Shown here piece after piece: positions 34,360 to 42,611 of a stretch of DNA of 64,000 nucleotides. Position 1 is the stretch's first letter. The number at the start of each line of letters is the position of its first letter. Location: contig NZ_JAJITC010000007.1 of the NCBI RefSeq assembly GCF_020881035.1, positions 62,001-126,000 of the forward strand. Direction: 5' to 3'. The DNA comes from Paraburkholderia translucens (GTDB taxonomy: Bacteria > Pseudomonadota > Gammaproteobacteria > Burkholderiales > Burkholderiaceae). The translations under genes were made by a program, and so were the position numbers. The notes under the pieces are model-generated. The model saw nothing but the letters and a program-made list of their open reading frames with translations. It did not search any database and was not told the DNA's origin.

Positions 34360-35373
34360 CTACCGCCTGGCGCCGACCGGCGGCTTCACAAACACCCCCG
34401 CAAACGCCGCATATTCCTGTTCCAGATGCACCGCTGCGTGCTCCAGCAGAAACTGCCGGAACATCACGCTGGTAGGCGAAAGCAGCTTCGAGCGCAGATG
34501 CACGATCTGCCAGGTGCGTTCGAGCGGCGTGCCGTTCACGTCGAGCAGCGCGATCTCGCCCGTGCGCAATTCCAGCTGCAACGTATGCAGCGAGATCAGA
34601 CTCACCCCCATGCCCGCCATCACCGCCTGCTTGATCGTTTCGTTGCTGCCGAGCGTGACGGTTTTGGCGGGCGTGAACAGATGCTGGCGAAACATCGCCT
34701 CGGCGGCCATCCGGGTGCCCGAGCCGGGTTCCCGCAACAGGAAGACGTCGCGCCGCAATTCCTGCAGATCGAAGCGGCGCGCGCCGCACAGCGGATGACT
34801 CAACGGCGCGATCACGACCTGCGGATGCTTCGCGAGCGGTTCGGCCGTCGTGTCGAGTTCGGGCGGCGGACGGCCCATGATCGCGAGATCGATCGCGTTG
34901 TCCTGCAACATGCGCAGCAACGCGTCGCGATTGCCGACCGAGAAGTGCACGTCGACCTTCGGATACAGATGCGAGTACATCGCCAGCAGTTTCGGCGCGA
35001 AGTAAGTCGCCGAACTCACGATGCCCACGTTGATCGAGCCGCTGTCCGCCGACTTCAGCGACATCATTGCGTCTTCGGTGTCCTTGATTTCGCCGAGAAT
35101 GCGGCTCGCGTGATGGGTCAGCACCTCGCCCGCTTCGGTCAGCGTGAGCTTGCGCGCGACGCGCTCGAACAGCGGCAGGCCGACCGCTTCTTCCAGTTGA
35201 TGAATCTGCATCGATACCGCCGGCTGCGTCAGATGCAACTCGTCGGCCGCGCGCGCGAAACTGGTATAGCGGCTCGCGACCACGAAGATCTGCAACTGCC
35301 GCAGGGTCAGCGTACGAACGAAATTCAGGTTGACCCGGTGCGTCGCGAAACTCGCCTTCTGCATTGGAACCAT
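34360..35373 (-). CDS. cbbR: LysR-family regulator, CbbR-like, at the end of the xox operon
   Basis: This LysR protein (about 337 residues) has the CbbR-type N-terminus LTLRQLQIFVVASRYTSFARAADELHLTQPAVS followed by MQIHQLEEAVG, and the effector domain with IGRPPPEL-like MGRPPPELDTTAEPLAKH, both typical of CbbR/RbcR regulators. It starts 4 bases after the preceding xox-operon gene (ATG 35373; ATG 35364 is also possible) and so is co-transcribed with xoxFGJ rather than divergent from cbbL, its usual place. It may link methanol oxidation to CO2 fixation by activating cbbLSXFP 23 kb away. Subfamily assignment is by eye. Confidence 0.75.
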   Translation of the reverse strand: MVPMQKASFATHRVNLNFVRTLTLRQLQIFVVASRYTSFARAADELHLTQPAVSMQIHQLEEAVGLPLFERVARKLTLTEAGEVLTHHASRILGEIKDTEDAMMSLKSADSGSINVGIVSSATYFAPKLLAMYSHLYPKVDVHFSVGNRDALLRMLQDNAIDLAIMGRPPPELDTTAEPLAKHPQVVIAPLSHPLCGARRFDLQELRRDVFLLREPGSGTRMAAEAMFRQHLFTPAKTVTLGSNETIKQAVMAGMGVSLISLHTLQLELRTGEIALLDVNGTPLERTWQIVHLRSKLLSPTSVMFRQFLLEHAAVHLEQEYAAFAGVFVKPPVGARR

Positions 35374-35377
35374 TGCC

Positions 35378-36139
35378 TCAGCGACTGGCCCGCGGCGCAT
35401 TCGACGGCTTCACCGCCTTGCCCGGCGCCGGCAACTTGCTCAGTGCGGACTGAAAGCTCAACGACTCCGTGTGCGCCGGATGCGCGAAATCGTTGTTGGG
35501 GCCCGGCACGTCGGTGCGAATCTGCACCACCTGGCCCGGCACGCCTTCGGCGAGCAGAAACGTGTAGCGCTTGCCCAGGTATTGCGTGAAGCGCTCCCCG
35601 TTCGGATCGTTCAGATAAGGCTGCACGACGATGCGCCGCGCGCTGACCGGCTTACCGCCGACCTCGCTCGGTACGCTCTCGATCTGCGGCCCCGCGGCGA
35701 GCGCGAGACGCAGCCGCTGCTGGAAATATCGGCGCTGCCCGCCGGTGAGACCCTGCATCTCGGCGATGTCGCGTTCGAGAAAATAGATGATCGCCGGATT
35801 GCATTGCAGTCCGCCGATCGGCAGGTTCACGTTGCCGCTGTGGTCGGACACCCGCGCGTCGCCTTTCGCGTTGTCCGGGCTCATCACCAGCACCTTGACG
35901 AGCTCGGTGCCGTGCGTCGGCTGACCGGAATCGGTCAATGCGTAGTCGAGCTCGGTCTGCGCGGCGACGCCGTGCAGATGATCGGTCAGAAAAATCAGCC
36001 GCTCGGCCGGCGTAATCTCGCCGCTGCCTGGCGCCGCGTTCGCCGCGAGCGCGGCGGCCGGCGCGAGGCACAGCGCGCACAGCATCCACATCAGCGCGGC
36101 GCGCGCCATGGCTGGTCCCGCGCCGCACGCGCGCGTCAT
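35378..36139 (-). CDS. Exported protein of unknown function in the xox operon
   Basis: From the ATG at 36139, which overlaps the xoxJ stop as ATGA, this encodes about 253 residues with a signal peptide (AALMWMLCALCLAPAAALA). The mature protein contains LIFLTDHLHGVAAQTELDYALTDSG, GLQCNPAIIYFLERDIAEMQGLTGGQRRYF in two halves and RIVVQPYLNDPN. No cofactor motif is evident, and one Cys remains in the mature chain. Coupling to xoxJ and position before the regulator imply a periplasmic role in lanthanide-dependent methanol oxidation. I do not know a characterised homologue. The longer frame from 36268 is antisense-like and not used. Confidence 0.8.
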   Translation of the reverse strand: MTRACGAGPAMARAALMWMLCALCLAPAAALAANAAPGSGEITPAERLIFLTDHLHGVAAQTELDYALTDSGQPTHGTELVKVLVMSPDNAKGDARVSDHSGNVNLPIGGLQCNPAIIYFLERDIAEMQGLTGGQRRYFQQRLRLALAAGPQIESVPSEVGGKPVSARRIVVQPYLNDPNGERFTQYLGKRYTFLLAEGVPGQVVQIRTDVPGPNNDFAHPAHTESLSFQSALSKLPAPGKAVKPSNAPRASR

Positions 36140-37044
36140 TGCGAGGCATCGCCAGGCTTCGCCGCCGGCGCTTCGACCGGTTTGAGCATCGGCACCTGGT
36201 AGGTGGCGAGGATGCTGTCGATCTTGTCGTGATTCGCGCCGATCCATTGATCCACCTTGTCCTTCCATTCCTTTTCGCCGTAGCGCACGCCCATCGAAAT
36301 CGTGTAGTCGAAGCGGATGCCGGGTTGCGGCGGGAACGGCACGAGCCTCACCGAGTCACCGGCACGCTTCGCGAAGTATCCGGCAATCGGCCCCCACAGG
36401 AACACCACGTCGACGTTGCCGGCGCGCAGGTCATGTTCGATCATCTGTCCGGGGTACACGGCCGGATCACCGCTTTGCACCTGATACGACACTGCCTGGT
36501 CGATCAGGTTGTGGCTGAGCAGCCAGTCCACCGCGGGCGTTTGCGAAAAGATGCCCAGGCGCAGCTTGTGCAGTTGCTCGGGCGGCAGCTTGAGCAGGTC
36601 GTCGGGCGTCTTGATGCTGGCGAACTCGGGGCGGTTCGGCAGCACCATCGCGTAAGTGGACCGCAAATAAGGCTGCGTCGTCGAGGTCATGTCATAGCCT
36701 TTCGGCACGCCGATGATCAGGTCGCAGCGATAGCGGCCGCTGCCCTCGTCCTTCTCGCGCAACGTGTGGCGCACGAAGCCCATGCGCTGCGGAAAGTACG
36801 TGTATTCGAGCTTGTAGCCGAAGTCGCTCGCCATCTGGGCCGCGATGCGGTTCTCGTAGCCCTCGCCCTTGTTGTTGGACAAGGGCATGTTGTTCGGGTC
36901 CGCGCACACCCTGAGCACGCCGTCCGCGCCGTCGTTGTTCGGCAGCGCGCCGTCCGCCCGCACCGCGGCGCTCGCGAGCGCCGCGCCGCACAGCGCGGCG
37001 GCGATCACGCCGACATGCACCAACATGCTTCTCTTATCACGCAT
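36136..37044 (-). CDS. xoxJ: XoxJ, periplasmic binding protein of methanol dehydrogenase
   Basis: This 302-residue protein has a signal peptide and the type-2 periplasmic binding fold seen in MxaJ/XoxJ (LRVCADPNNMPLSNNKGEGYENRIA in two parts, LIIGVPKGYDMTSTTQPYLRSTYAMV, VDVVFLWGPIAGYFAKR). XoxJ binds the dehydrogenase and is thought to help activate it or insert PQQ or metal. It lies 32 bp after xoxG and overlaps the next gene. The set xoxF-G-J in this order is the canonical lanthanide methanol dehydrogenase operon. Confidence 0.92.
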   Translation of the reverse strand: MRDKRSMLVHVGVIAAALCGAALASAAVRADGALPNNDGADGVLRVCADPNNMPLSNNKGEGYENRIAAQMASDFGYKLEYTYFPQRMGFVRHTLREKDEGSGRYRCDLIIGVPKGYDMTSTTQPYLRSTYAMVLPNRPEFASIKTPDDLLKLPPEQLHKLRLGIFSQTPAVDWLLSHNLIDQAVSYQVQSGDPAVYPGQMIEHDLRAGNVDVVFLWGPIAGYFAKRAGDSVRLVPFPPQPGIRFDYTISMGVRYGEKEWKDKVDQWIGANHDKIDSILATYQVPMLKPVEAPAAKPGDASQ

Positions 37045-37076
37045 CGTGAACCTCCGTAAGAGTGACGGCGCGGCGT

Positions 37077-37496
37077 TTATTTAGCGTCGAGGGCTTGCAG
37101 ATCGCCCGGCTTGATCTGTCCATCGGAGCGCCCTTTCAGATACGCGTAGAGGTTTTCCCAGTTCTTCTGCATCATCTGGCTCGTGCTGAAATCGGGCATG
37201 CCCTTGGCCACCCGGCCGCCGAACACCGTGCGATGAAACTCGTCCTTGTCGAGCGTCTTGAATGCGTCGATCAGCGACGGTCCGACGAGACCCTGCTGCT
37301 GCGCGCCGTGGCAGCGTTCACAGGCGAGCGCGCGCCACGTCTTCCACCCCTGCAGCGTATTGCTGTCGACCTTGGTGCCGTCGACCACTTTATACGCGAC
37401 CTGCGCAATCGAAGGATTGTTCTGCGCGTAACCGACGGACAACATGACGAGCGCTGCGGGCAACACGGTGAGCAACAGGATAGATCGGCCTTTCAT
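37077..37496 (-). CDS. xoxG: XoxG, cytochrome c electron acceptor
   Basis: This is a 139-residue protein with a signal peptide, one haem c motif CERCH (Cys59, Cys62, His63) and a likely axial Met in KGMPDF. XoxG takes electrons from the PQQ of XoxF in the periplasm and passes them to the terminal oxidases. Of two in-frame ATGs six bases apart, the second (37496) has the better spacing from GGAG, so I use it. Two GC-rich hairpins separate it from xoxF, which may make xoxG less abundant than xoxF. Confidence 0.9.
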   Translation of the reverse strand: MKGRSILLLTVLPAALVMLSVGYAQNNPSIAQVAYKVVDGTKVDSNTLQGWKTWRALACERCHGAQQQGLVGPSLIDAFKTLDKDEFHRTVFGGRVAKGMPDFSTSQMMQKNWENLYAYLKGRSDGQIKPGDLQALDAK

Positions 37497-37521
37497 GCAC
37501 ATGTCTCCATCGGGAAATAAG

Positions 37522-37567
37522 CCGCGCCCGGATGCGCTTCATCGACGCATCCACCATGCGGGCGCGG
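37522..37567 (-). promoter_or_regulatory. Hairpin just upstream of the xoxG ribosome site
   Basis: CCGCGCCCG (37522-37530) pairs perfectly with CGGGCGCGG (37559-37567). The adjoining GATGCG (37531-37536) pairs with CGCATC (37546-37551), with a seven-base bulge on one side. In the xox transcript this structure ends about 20 bases before the xoxG start codon. It could stop exonucleases, attenuate transcription or tune xoxG translation. Confidence 0.7.
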
Positions 37568-37602
37568 TTGGGGGGGGTGATTCACTGATTGTGCGAGGCT
37601 GA

Positions 37603-37633
37603 CGGGGCGACCGTGCCTGTTCAGGCCGCCCCG
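37603..37633 (-). terminator. GC-rich hairpin after xoxF
   Basis: CGGGGCG (37603-37609) pairs with CGCCCCG (37627-37633), and GCCTG pairs with CAGGC around a TT loop inside it, with a five-base bulge. It lies 31 bases after the xoxF stop in the transcript. There is no T-run, so a partial terminator or 3' stabiliser is more likely than a full stop. Confidence 0.65.
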
Positions 37634-37663
37634 CTCGTTCAGCCGTTCATTCGAGCCGCTGGT

Positions 37664-39481
37664 TCAGCTCTTTTCGCCAGGAATCGCGAACACGAACAGC
37701 GTGCCGCCGAGCGCCGTGTACTTCGCGAGATCCTTGTAGCCGCCGACCGCGCCGAGACCTTCGGTCGGCTTTTCGAGACCTGCCGCCATGCCGATGCCGG
37801 CCCAGCCGCCGATGCCCGAGTACACGCCGACGTACTGCTTGCCCTGATACTCATACGTGAAGACGTTGCCGATGATTCCCGACGGCGTCTTGAAGCGCCA
37901 CAGTTCCTTGCCGTCCTTGATGCGCACCGCCTTCAGGTAGCCTTCCAGGGTGCCGTAGAACGCGATGCCACCCGCGGTCGCCAGCACACCCGACCACACC
38001 GAGAAGCGCTCAGGCTTCGAGTAGACGATCTTGCCCTTGCTCGCATCCCACGCGATGAAGTTGCCCATCGAGTTGCCTTCGTTCGGTCCCGGATACATCG
38101 ACAGCGTCGCGCCCACGTACGGCTGCCCCGACACGTAGTCGACCTCGAACGGCTCGTAGTCCATACAGACGTGGTTGGTCGGCACGAGGAACAGGCTCGA
38201 GTTGGGATCGAACGCCGCCGGTTGCTGGTCCTTCGAACCGAGCGCCGCCGGGCAGATGCCCTTGACGTTGTGATCGGCCCCGGCCGCCTGCGTCGAGTAC
38301 GTCACGTTGCGAATCGGCAAGCCGCTTTGCAGATCGACGCGATCGGCCCAGTTCACCGCCGGGTCGTACTTCTGCGCGACCAGCAACTGTCCGGTTTCAC
38401 GATTGAGCGTGTAGCCGAAGCCGTTACGGTCGAAGTGCACGATCGCGGGCACCTTCTTGCCGTTGATCGTCAGGTCGGACAGGATCATTTCATTGACACC
38501 GTCGTAGTCCCATTCGTCGTGCGGCGTCATCTGGTAGACCCACCTGGCCGTGCCGGTATTCAGGTCGCGCGCGAAGATCGACATCGACCATTTGTTGTCG
38601 CCCGGACGTTGCGTCGGGTTCCATGTGCCCGGATTGCCAGTACCGTAGTAGACAAGGTTGAGTTTCGGATCCCACGCATACCAGCCCCACGTGGTGCCGC
38701 CGCCCAGCTTCCACTGATCGCCCTTCCACGACTTCAGCGACGAATCCGCCCCCACCGGCACCATCTGGCCGTTCGAGTACGTCATCGTCTTTTGCGGGTC
38801 GAGCAGCATTTCATTGTCGGGGCCCGTGCTGTACGCGGTCCAGACCGGCTTGCCGGTCTTGATGTCGTACGCGACCAGACGCCCGCGCACGCCGAACTCG
38901 CCGCCCGAAATCCCGGTCAGCACCTTGTCGCCGAACACGTGCGGCGCGTTGGTGTTGGTTTCGCCGGCTTTCGGATTGCCGTTCTGCGCGGTCCACACCA
39001 CCTCGCCCGTCTTCGCGTTGAGCGCGACGAGCTTGGTATCGGCCTGTTGCAGGAAGATTTTGCCGTCGCCGTAAGCGAGGCCGCGATTGACGGTATCGCA
39101 GCACATCACGGAGACGACCTGCTCGTCCTGCTTCGGCAGATACTGCCAGAGGAAGGTCTGGTCCTTCAGGTTGACCGCAATGACCTTGTTTGGAAACGGA
39201 GAGTGGATATACATCGTGTCGCCGATCACGAGCGGCGCGCCTTCATGGCCGCGCAGCACACCGGTCGACATGGTCCACGCCACCTGCAGCTTGCCGACGT
39301 TGTTCTCGTTGATCTGCTTGAGCGGGCTGTAGCGGTGATTCGCATAATCGCCCGCCTGGGCCGCCCAGTTGGATGGGTTTTTCATCAGTCCGTCGAGCTG
39401 CGAATCGGCCTGCGCAGCCAGAGAACCAAAGGCTGCGGATGCGAGGATCGCGAGCCCAAGAACTACAGTGCGTAAGTTCAT
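37664..39481 (-). CDS. xoxF: XoxF, lanthanide-dependent PQQ methanol dehydrogenase
   Basis: This 605-residue periplasmic quinoprotein has a signal peptide ([20 protein letters not shown]). It is an eight-bladed propeller with the vicinal disulfide CC at 127-128, metal ligands at about Glu195 (SGGEFG) and Asn283 (TGNPG), the catalytic Asp325 and, two residues later, Asp327 in HDEWDYDG. That second Asp is the hallmark of lanthanide-binding XoxF, since calcium-type MxaF has Ala there. It oxidises methanol to formaldehyde (XoxF often further to formate), passing electrons to XoxG. A strong GGAGGAG site precedes the ATG. Sequence features fit the XoxF5 clade. No small MxaI-type subunit is encoded nearby. 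Confidence 0.96.
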   Translation of the reverse strand: MNLRTVVLGLAILASAAFGSLAAQADSQLDGLMKNPSNWAAQAGDYANHRYSPLKQINENNVGKLQVAWTMSTGVLRGHEGAPLVIGDTMYIHSPFPNKVIAVNLKDQTFLWQYLPKQDEQVVSVMCCDTVNRGLAYGDGKIFLQQADTKLVALNAKTGEVVWTAQNGNPKAGETNTNAPHVFGDKVLTGISGGEFGVRGRLVAYDIKTGKPVWTAYSTGPDNEMLLDPQKTMTYSNGQMVPVGADSSLKSWKGDQWKLGGGTTWGWYAWDPKLNLVYYGTGNPGTWNPTQRPGDNKWSMSIFARDLNTGTARWVYQMTPHDEWDYDGVNEMILSDLTINGKKVPAIVHFDRNGFGYTLNRETGQLLVAQKYDPAVNWADRVDLQSGLPIRNVTYSTQAAGADHNVKGICPAALGSKDQQPAAFDPNSSLFLVPTNHVCMDYEPFEVDYVSGQPYVGATLSMYPGPNEGNSMGNFIAWDASKGKIVYSKPERFSVWSGVLATAGGIAFYGTLEGYLKAVRIKDGKELWRFKTPSGIIGNVFTYEYQGKQYVGVYSGIGGWAGIGMAAGLEKPTEGLGAVGGYKDLAKYTALGGTLFVFAIPGEKS

Positions 39482-39898
39482 GTCTCCTCCAGAATTGTCC
39501 AGCGGTTCAACTCACGAATGACCCACGCTACCTCTTCGCATCGTGCGCGCCTTCTCGATTGCAGGTAACGATTAACGCGCCATCCCGATTCGATGTCGGG
39601 CTTTGCGGCGCATGAAAGGCAAATGCATATTCCATGCCGGAATAACGACGTTGTTTGCCGCTTTTGCCCGCCGGGGCCCGCGACTGCACAGGCGCCACGG
39701 GTGGCGGTGCTCGCGTGTCGCGCGCGAATGCTTGCACGGCGGTAAGCTGAGGGGGTTGCGTCACGCAATGCGGCACATTCTGTGTCACCTGCGTGAGACG
39801 AATCGTGTCCTTTGCGAATCATGCGCCGCAGCACGGTCCTGTCACCTGCAACGATGCTTCGTTCGGCGAACGATTCGCGCATTCGAGGAGCAACCGCC
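39482..39898. promoter_or_regulatory. Divergent promoter region between xoxF and the H4MPT operon
   Basis: These 417 bp must contain the start signals for both the xox operon (minus) and the H4MPT block (plus). The clearest element is a perfect dyad TTGCGTCACGCAA at 39756-39768. I find no good sigma-54 or obvious sigma-70 consensus by eye. Short open frames in this stretch are not supported as genes. Confidence 0.55.
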
Positions 39899-40297
39899 AT
39901 GGCAAAAACCGAGCACGTCTATTCCGACGAAGAGATCCAGCAGCGCCTCGTCGGTCCTCTGCAACACTGGTATCTGGAAGATGGCTGGCTGCGGCGCAAA
40001 TACCGCACCGAGGGATGGAAGGGAACGCTGATGGTCGTCAACACAGTGGGCCATCTCGCGGAAGCCGCGTGGCACCACCCGGATCTGACGGTCTCGTACG
40101 CATTCGTGACCGTGAAGCTGAAAACGCATAGCGCCAAGGGCATCACGGACAAGGACTTCGCGCTCGCGACGAAGATCGAATCGGTGGTCCACTGGCAGCC
40201 CGGCCTCGAGGACGGCCCGCTCGAAGGCACGCCCTCCGACGATCAGCGCTTCCGCTATATCAAGTACGACGCGCCGAAATCCGAGCAAGGCGGTTGA
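39899..40297 (+). CDS. Pterin-4a-carbinolamine dehydratase-like protein
   Basis: This 132-residue protein carries the full dehydratase motif E-AAW-HHP-DLTVS-Y (residues in HLAEAAWHHPDLTVSYAFV), followed by KLKTH and a later Asp. The ATG at 39899 has GAGGAG upstream, and the longer frame from 39812 is not needed. In bacteria with H4MPT such proteins recur in the C1-transfer gene islands and probably act on the pterin cofactor rather than in phenylalanine hydroxylation, as no phhA is nearby. It is first in a plus-strand series of H4MPT genes. Confidence 0.85.
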   Translation: MAKTEHVYSDEEIQQRLVGPLQHWYLEDGWLRRKYRTEGWKGTLMVVNTVGHLAEAAWHHPDLTVSYAFVTVKLKTHSAKGITDKDFALATKIESVVHWQPGLEDGPLEGTPSDDQRFRYIKYDAPKSEQGG

Positions 40298-40569
40298 CGC
40301 GCGCGAGCGTCACCGCATGCAACAGCGCGTGACACAGTGCGCCTTCGGCGTCACACAGCGTCCATGCAACGGCGAAACAGCGCGGCGCGCGGCAAGTGCG
40401 CCTTAGGGTTCCAGCAGGCCGGGCCTGCGCTCAAGCCGTTTTCGGCGCCTGGTACGGCTTTCGCTTGAGGTCGCCGGGCGCACGGCCGCCGGGACCGGCG
40501 ACGCGCCGCCCGCCGCTCGCGGCCGAACCCGGTCTCGTACACCCGCAAGGACACCTGAGGAAACCCGAG

Positions 40570-41595
40570 ATGCCGCTTCAGCTTCGCCGTCTCCCGCCCC
40601 GAGGCCCCATCACGATCGATGCGCCCGCGCGGCTGCATCTGGGCTTTCTTGATCCGAACGCATCGCTCGGACGCGCGTTCGGCAGCCTGGGTCTCGTCAT
40701 CGATACGCACGGCACGCGCATCGAGGCACGGCACGCGGAGCGCGAGCAGATTGGCGGCGCCGTGAACGAGGCCGAGCGCGAGCGAATCGCACTGTGTCTC
40801 GCGCGGCTGCGGGCTGCCTATGGACCCGCGACGCTCGCAATCGACGTGCAGGAGGCGCCGCGCGCACACACCGGCCTCGGCTCCGGCACGCAGCTGGCGC
40901 TGGCCGTTGGCGCCGCGTTCACGCGGCTCGCGGGCCAGCCGGCGACGAGCGCCGAACTCGCCCGTCTGCTCGGACGCGGCGCGCGCTCCGGTATCGGCAT
41001 TCTCGGCTTCGAGTGCGGCGGCCTGCTGCTCGACGGCGGCCCGCCCGGCGATCTGCGCCAGAGCGCGCCGCCGCTGCTGGCGCGCCAGCCGTTTCCACAG
41101 CAGTGGCGCGTGCTGCTCGTCAGCGACAACAGCCGCGAGGGTCTGCACGGTGCCGAGGAACGCAGCGCGCTCGCGGCGCTCGCGCCGTTTCCGCAGCGGC
41201 TCGCCGCGCATCTGTGCCATCTGGTGCTGCTGCAGATCCTGCCTGGTGCGGCCGAGCAGAATTTCGCGCCGTTCGCGCACGGCCTTACCGAGATGCAGCA
41301 GACCATTGGCGAATACTTCGCGAGCGCGCAAGGCGGCGTGTTCGCGAGTCCCGACGTCGAGCGCGTGCTGCGCGCGGTCGCCGCCGAGCGCACCGCCGGC
41401 ATCGGCCAGACCTCGTGGGGCCCGACGGGCTTCGCGGTGCTCGCGAGCGAACGCGAGGCCAACGGCGCGCTCGCAACCGCGCGCGCCGTGGCGAGCGCGT
41501 TGCCGCATATCGAATGCAGTGTCGTCGCGGGCCGCAATAGCGGTGCGACGATCCGCGGCGCCGAGGCGCGCGCGCCGCACATCGACGCCGCATGA
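40570..41595 (+). CDS. mptG: Beta-ribofuranosylaminobenzene 5'-phosphate synthase
   Basis: This 341-residue GHMP-fold protein has ITIDAPARLHLGFLDPN at the N-terminus and the phosphate-binding GLGSGTQLALAVGAAFTRLAG, as in beta-RFAP synthases. The enzyme joins 4-hydroxybenzoate or p-aminobenzoate to PRPP with loss of CO2 or pyrophosphate, the first committed step to the arylamine part of H4MPT. It is the classic marker of H4MPT synthesis in bacteria. The start is taken at ATG 40570. The frame extends upstream to a GTG at 40396, but that stretch looks non-coding. mtdB follows 81 bp downstream. Confidence 0.9.
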   Translation: MPLQLRRLPPRGPITIDAPARLHLGFLDPNASLGRAFGSLGLVIDTHGTRIEARHAEREQIGGAVNEAERERIALCLARLRAAYGPATLAIDVQEAPRAHTGLGSGTQLALAVGAAFTRLAGQPATSAELARLLGRGARSGIGILGFECGGLLLDGGPPGDLRQSAPPLLARQPFPQQWRVLLVSDNSREGLHGAEERSALAALAPFPQRLAAHLCHLVLLQILPGAAEQNFAPFAHGLTEMQQTIGEYFASAQGGVFASPDVERVLRAVAAERTAGIGQTSWGPTGFAVLASEREANGALATARAVASALPHIECSVVAGRNSGATIRGAEARAPHIDAA

Positions 41596-41676
41596 CGCGC
41601 GGCGCGAATCGCGCCACGCGCGGCGCGGCTTTGCCGTGCGCCGTCCCTGAGATTGCCACTGAAACGAGCCCCTGCC

Positions 41677-42603
41677 ATGTCAGAAACCATTGAAAGGCCC
41701 TACATCCTGCACATGTTCACGGCCACGCCGCAGATGAGTCCGTTCGACGTCAACATGGCCGCCGATGCCGGCTATCAGGTCATCGTGCCGTATTGCAACG
41801 TCGAGGCCGGGATGGTCGCGAACCTGACGCAGGACGCGATCTTCTCGCGCGGTCCGAAAGGGGTGTCGCGCACCGGCATCTTCATCGGCGGACGCGACGT
41901 GATGCAGGCCGCCGACATGCTCGACCTTGCACGCAAGGCCATGGTCCCGCCGTTCGAGGTCTCCGTGTTCGCCGATCCGAGCGGCTCGTACACGACCGCG
42001 GCCGCGCTCGTCGCGCTGGTCGAGCGGCATCTGGGCAAACAGCACGGCATGGAGCTGGGCGGCAAGCGCGTGCTGATTCTCGGCGGAACCGGCGCGGTCG
42101 GGCGCATCGCGGCAGCGATTGCCGCGTCGCGCGGCGCCGACGTGACGATCGCGAGCCACCACGACCGCGATCGCGCGGTCGGTGCCTCGACCGATCTCAA
42201 CAAGCGTTTCGGCGTCGTCACCAACGGCATCGGCGCCGCGACGACGGACGAACTGCGCGGCGCGCTCGCCGACGCGGAAATCGTGCTCGCTACCGCGCTT
42301 GCGGGCGTGCAGGCGGTCAGCAGCGACGACCTCGCGCATGCGAAACGCCTGCTCGTCGCCGCCGATGTCAATGCGGTGCCACCGGAAGGCATCGCCGGCG
42401 TGAACGTGATGAACGACGGCAAGCCGATCGACGGCGTGCCGAACGCGGGCGCAGTCGGCATCGGCGCGCTGGCGATTGGCAACGTCAAGTATCAGGTCGA
42501 GCATCGCCTGTTCATGCGCATGCGCACGGGCGGCAAGCCGGTCTACCTCGGCTTTCGGGAAGCGTACGACGAGGCCCGCTCGGTCGCGGCCGGTCTCGGC
42601 TGA
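41677..42603 (+). CDS. mtdB: NAD(P)-dependent methylene-H4MPT dehydrogenase
   Basis: This 308-residue protein has IERPYILHMFTATPQMSPFDVNMA at its start (in two parts), a nucleotide-binding loop LILGGTGAVGRIAAAIA and the family segments VDVNAVPPEG-like ADVNAVPPEGIAGVN and GIGALAIGNVKYQVE. MtdB oxidises methylene-H4MPT to methenyl-H4MPT, reducing NAD or NADP, in the cytoplasm. ATG 41677 was preferred to 41653 because the family begins at this point. The next gene follows after 8 bp. Confidence 0.93.
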   Translation: MSETIERPYILHMFTATPQMSPFDVNMAADAGYQVIVPYCNVEAGMVANLTQDAIFSRGPKGVSRTGIFIGGRDVMQAADMLDLARKAMVPPFEVSVFADPSGSYTTAAALVALVERHLGKQHGMELGGKRVLILGGTGAVGRIAAAIAASRGADVTIASHHDRDRAVGASTDLNKRFGVVTNGIGAATTDELRGALADAEIVLATALAGVQAVSSDDLAHAKRLLVAADVNAVPPEGIAGVNVMNDGKPIDGVPNAGAVGIGALAIGNVKYQVEHRLFMRMRTGGKPVYLGFREAYDEARSVAAGLG

Positions 42604-42611
42604 GAGCGGCC

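Noticed and set aside
39756..39768. TTGCGTCACGCAA dyad as a specific regulator site for xoxF
   Set aside because: It is a perfect dyad in the right region, but no regulator with such a site is known to me for xox genes and a similar string occurs inside coding sequence, so I list it only within the promoter region.
41793..42611. Long upstream extension of the ATP-grasp frame through mtdB
   Set aside because: The frame is open by chance inside mtdB. The ATP-grasp protein starts at ATG 42612, where family-like sequence begins.
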